Positions 61,302 through 64,000 of a stretch of 64,000 bases of DNA are shown one piece after another. Under the pieces are notes generated by a model, which had not been told where the DNA came from, made no database searches, and saw only the letters and a list, made by a program, of their open reading frames with translations. The translations under genes were made by a program, and so were the position numbers. Origin of the DNA: Haliclystus octoradiatus (taxonomy: Eukaryota; Cnidaria; Staurozoa; Stauromedusae; Haliclystidae); assembly GCA_916610825.1 (NCBI GenBank), contig OU744447.1, positions 19,685,563-19,749,562 of the forward strand, read 5' to 3'. The stretch's first letter is position 1. Every line of letters begins with the position of its first letter.

Positions 61302-64000
61302 AGACTAGAGCCCAGTCTTCATCTGAACTGCATACAGTCTACATGTAGACTTGACCCAAAAATACCAACAGTCTGCATACAGGCTACGTGCAAACAAGAG
61401 CCCAGTCTCCCCTTTAACTGCATACAGTCTACGTGCAGGCTAGACCCCAAACTATCACCAGTCTACGTGCAGTCTACGTGCAGATTAGAGCCCAGTCTTC
61501 CTCTGAACTGCATACAGTCTACGTATAGACTAGACCCAGAAATACCTAAAGTCTGCATACAGTCTACGTGCATACCAGAGCCCAGTCTTCTCATAAACTG
61601 CATACTGTCTACGTGTAGACTAGACCCAAAAATACCAAGAGTCTGCATACAGTCTATGTGCAGACTAGAGCCAAGTCTTCCTACAGACTGCATACAGTCT
61701 ACGTGCAGACTTGACCCAAAACTATCACCAGTCTACGTACAGTCTACGTGCAGACTAGAGTCCAGTCATATTCTGAACTGCATATAGTCTACATGTAGAA
61801 TTGACCCAAAAATACCAAGAGTCTGCATACAGGCTAGGTGCAGACAAGAGCCCAGTCTCCCCTTTAACTGCATACAGTCTACGTGCAGACTAGACCCCAA
61901 ACTATCACCAGTCTACGTACAGTCTACGTGCAGATTAGAGCCCAGCCTTTCTCAGAACTGCATACAGTTTACGTGTAGACTAGACCCAAAAATACCAACA
62001 GTCTGCATACAGTCTACGTGCAGACAAGAGCCCACTCTCCCCTTTAACTACATACAGTCTAAGTGCAGACTAGACCCCAAAGTATCACCAGTCTACGTAC
62101 AGTTTACGTGCAGATTAGAGCCCAGTCTTCCTATGGACTGCATACAGTCTACATGCAGACTAGACCCAAAACTATCACCAGTTTATGTACAGTCTACGTG
62201 CAGACTAGAGCCCAGTCTTCATCTTAACTTCATACAGTCTACGTATAGACTAGACCCAGAAATACCTAAAGTCTGCATACAGTCTACGTGCAGACCAGAG
62301 CCCAGACTTCCTATGGACTGCTTACAGTCTATACGTGCAGACTAGAGCCAAAACTATCACCAGTCTACGTATAGTCTACGTAAAGACTAGAGCCCAGTCT
62401 TCATCTGATCTGCATACAATCTACATGTAGTCTTGACCCAAAAATACCAAGAGTCTGCATACAGGCTACGTGCAGACAAGAGCCCAGTCTACACTTTAAC
62501 TGCATACAGTCTACGTGCAGACTAGACCCCAAAGTATCACCAGTCTACGTACAGTTTACGTGCAGATTAGAGCCCAGTCTTCCAATGGACTGCATACAGT
62601 CTACATGCAGACTAGACCCAAAACTATCACCAGTCTATGTACAGTCTACGTGCAGACTAGAGCCCAGTCTTCATCTTAACTTCATACAGTCTACATGTAG
62701 ACTTGACCCAAAAATACTAACAGTCTGCATACAGGCTACGTGCAGACAAGAGCCCAGTCTCCCCTTTAACTGCATACAGTCTACGTGCAGACTAGACCCC
62801 AAACTATCACCAGTCTACGTACAGTCTACGTGCAGATTAGAGCCCAGCCTTTCTCAGAACTGCATACAGTTTACGTGTAGACTAGACCCAAAAATACCAA
62901 CAGTCTGCATACAGTCTACGTGCAGACAAGAGCCAACTCTCCCCTTTAACTACATACAGTCTAAGTGCAGACTAGACCCCAAAGTATCACCAGTCTACGT
63001 ACAGTTTACGTGCAGATTAGAGCCCAGTCTTCCTATGGACTGCATACAGTCTACATGCAGACTAGACCCAAAACTATCACCAGTCTATGTACAGTCTACG
63101 TGCAGACTAGAGCCCAGTCTTCATCTTAACTGCATACAGTCTACATGTAGACTTGACCCAAAAATACTAACAGTCTGCATACAGGCTACGTGCAGACAAG
63201 AGCTCAGTCTCCCCTATAACTGCATACAGTCTACGTGTAGACTAGACCCAAAATTACCAACAGTCTGCATACAGTCTACGTGCAGACTAGAGCCCAGTCT
63301 CCCCTTTAACTGCATACAGTCTACGTATAGACTAGACCAAGAAATACCTAAAGTCTGCATACAGTCTACGTGCAGACCAGTGCCCAGACTTCCTATGGAC
63401 TGCTTACAGTCTACGTGCAGACTAGAGCAAAAACTATCACCAGTCTACCTATAGTCTACGAAAAGACTAGAGCCCAGTCTTCATCTGAACTGCATACAGT
63501 CTACATGTAGACTTGACCCAAAAATACCAACAGTCTGCATACAGGCTACGTGCAAACAAGAGCCCAGTCTCCCCTTTAACTGCATACAGTCTACGTGCAG
63601 GCTAGACCCCAAACTATCACCAGTCTGCATACAGTCTACGTGCATACCAGAGCCCAGTCTTCCTATGGACTGCATACAGTCTACGTGCAGACTAGAGCCC
63701 AGTCATCTCATAAACTGCATACTGTCTACGTGTAGACTAGACCCAAAAATACCAAGAGTCTGCATACAGTCTATGTGCAGACTAGAGCCAAGTCTTCCTA
63801 CAGACTGCATACAGTTTACGTGCAGACTTGACCCAAAACTATCACCAGTCTACGTACAGTCTACGTGCAGACTAGAGTCCAGTCGTATTCTGAACTGCAT
63901 ATAGTCTACATGTAGAATTGACCCAAAAATACCAAGAGTCAGCATACAGGCTACGTGCAGACAAGAGCCCAGTCTCCCCTTTAACTGCATAAGGTCTACG
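61302..64000. repeat. 3,647-bp higher-order repeat, copy 2 (cut by window end)
   Basis: It follows copy 1 at a constant offset of 3,647 bp and is cut after 2,699 bp in a CATAAGGTCTACG monomer equivalent to 60342-60354. The 2-bp insertion is at about 62324. Differences from copy 1 include TTCATCTTAACTGCAT near 63121, where copy 1 has TTCATGTGAACTGCAT, and TACATGCAGAC near 63053, where copy 1 has TACATGGAGAC. Confidence 0.88.

Larger units (their letters stand above)
1..64000. repeat. 45-bp satellite DNA array filling the window
   Basis: Every line of the window can be parsed into units of 45 bp, with occasional 44-, 46- or 47-bp units. About 27 bp of each unit is nearly constant (CTGCATACAGTCTACGTGCA followed by GACTAGA) and about 18 bp is variable, drawn from roughly twenty recurring variants. 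Two classes alternate, so a 90-bp dimer period lies above the 45-bp period. The array enters at base 1 and leaves at base 64000 in mid-array, so its true size is unknown. No unrelated sequence interrupts it. The family is not one I recognise. Its location (centromeric, pericentromeric or subtelomeric) cannot be settled from sequence; heterochromatin is an inference from size and purity. Confidence 0.98.

Noticed and set aside
1-64000. CRISPR array (conserved ~25-bp repeat with ~20-bp variable spacers)
   Set aside because: The variable parts come from about twenty related variants that recur in fixed order hundreds of times, and they are homologous to each other. There are no cas genes or leader. 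The pattern is satellite HOR structure.
1-64000. Telomeric or subtelomeric simple repeat
   Set aside because: No TTAGGG, TTTAGGG, TTAGG or similar runs were seen, and the unit is 45 bp. A subtelomeric location remains possible but has no sequence support here.
1-64000. CENP-B box or known alpha-satellite relationship
   Set aside because: I looked for the TTCG...CGGGA pattern and a ~171-bp period and found neither. The core dyad is unrelated in sequence.
1-64000. tRNA, rRNA or snRNA gene arrays
   Set aside because: No A/B-box pair, cloverleaf, rRNA core or Sm-site context was seen. A 45-bp unit is too short for these genes and HORs show no RNA-like conserved segment.

Overview
The whole 64 kb is one tandem satellite array and contains no credible gene. 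The repeating unit is a 45-bp monomer, about 1,420 copies, in two alternating types, so there is also a 90-bp dimer period. In the type I call E, AGACTAGAGCCC leads into a CT-rich stretch. In the type I call D, AGACTAGACCC leads into an A-rich stretch. Both types share a core around ACAGTCTACGTG. The array runs off both ends of the window. I saw no transposon, LTR, rRNA, tRNA, unrelated microsatellite or unique DNA inside it. GC is roughly 47%, estimated from the two consensus monomers (about 51% and 42%). A block this size of pure satellite indicates a eukaryotic nuclear genome, probably centromeric, pericentromeric, subtelomeric or other heterochromatin. I do not recognise the family and cannot name the species. 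The commonest variants of the core (TATGTG, TACATG, TATGTA in place of TACGTG or TACGTA) are what CpG deamination would give, so a CpG-methylating genome is plausible.

Layout: monomer variants recur in fixed order as long higher-order repeats (HORs), and these are copied again as multi-kilobase blocks. At 1-17.3 kb a mosaic repeats at offsets of about 4,542, 8,687, 9,181 and 14,576 bp. At 7.2-10.3 kb a 1.2-kb block is present twice, 1,709 bp apart. At 10.27-11.12 kb lies a distinctly diverged block found again at 18.6, 25.3 and 48.8 kb. About 4.26 kb at 17.2-21.5 kb is repeated at 23.9-28.25 kb. At 27.4-30.7 kb there are units of about 1,080 bp. At 30.5-41.06 kb are units of 3,332, 3,602 and 3,602 bp. 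At 41.2-45.4 kb are two 2,117-bp units. At 46.6-50.8 kb is a copy of left-hand material. At 50.3-54.6 kb is the most diverged stretch, a 2.2-kb unit and a shortened second copy. At 54.6-56.8 kb are 944-bp units. From 57.66 kb to the end is a 3,647-bp unit and most of a second copy.

The HOR lengths of one family differ by whole multiples of 45 bp, as expected from in-register unequal exchange. Many long ORFs exist on both strands because 45 is divisible by three and several frames of the consensus lack stops. Shared 1- and 2-bp indels, recurrent stops and ORFs on both strands at once argue against coding. The most interesting signals are the nested HOR architecture, the dyad symmetries in nearly every monomer, the CpG decay pattern and the array of TACGTG motifs. 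Block limits were read by eye and are accurate to about one monomer; no identity percentages were computed.
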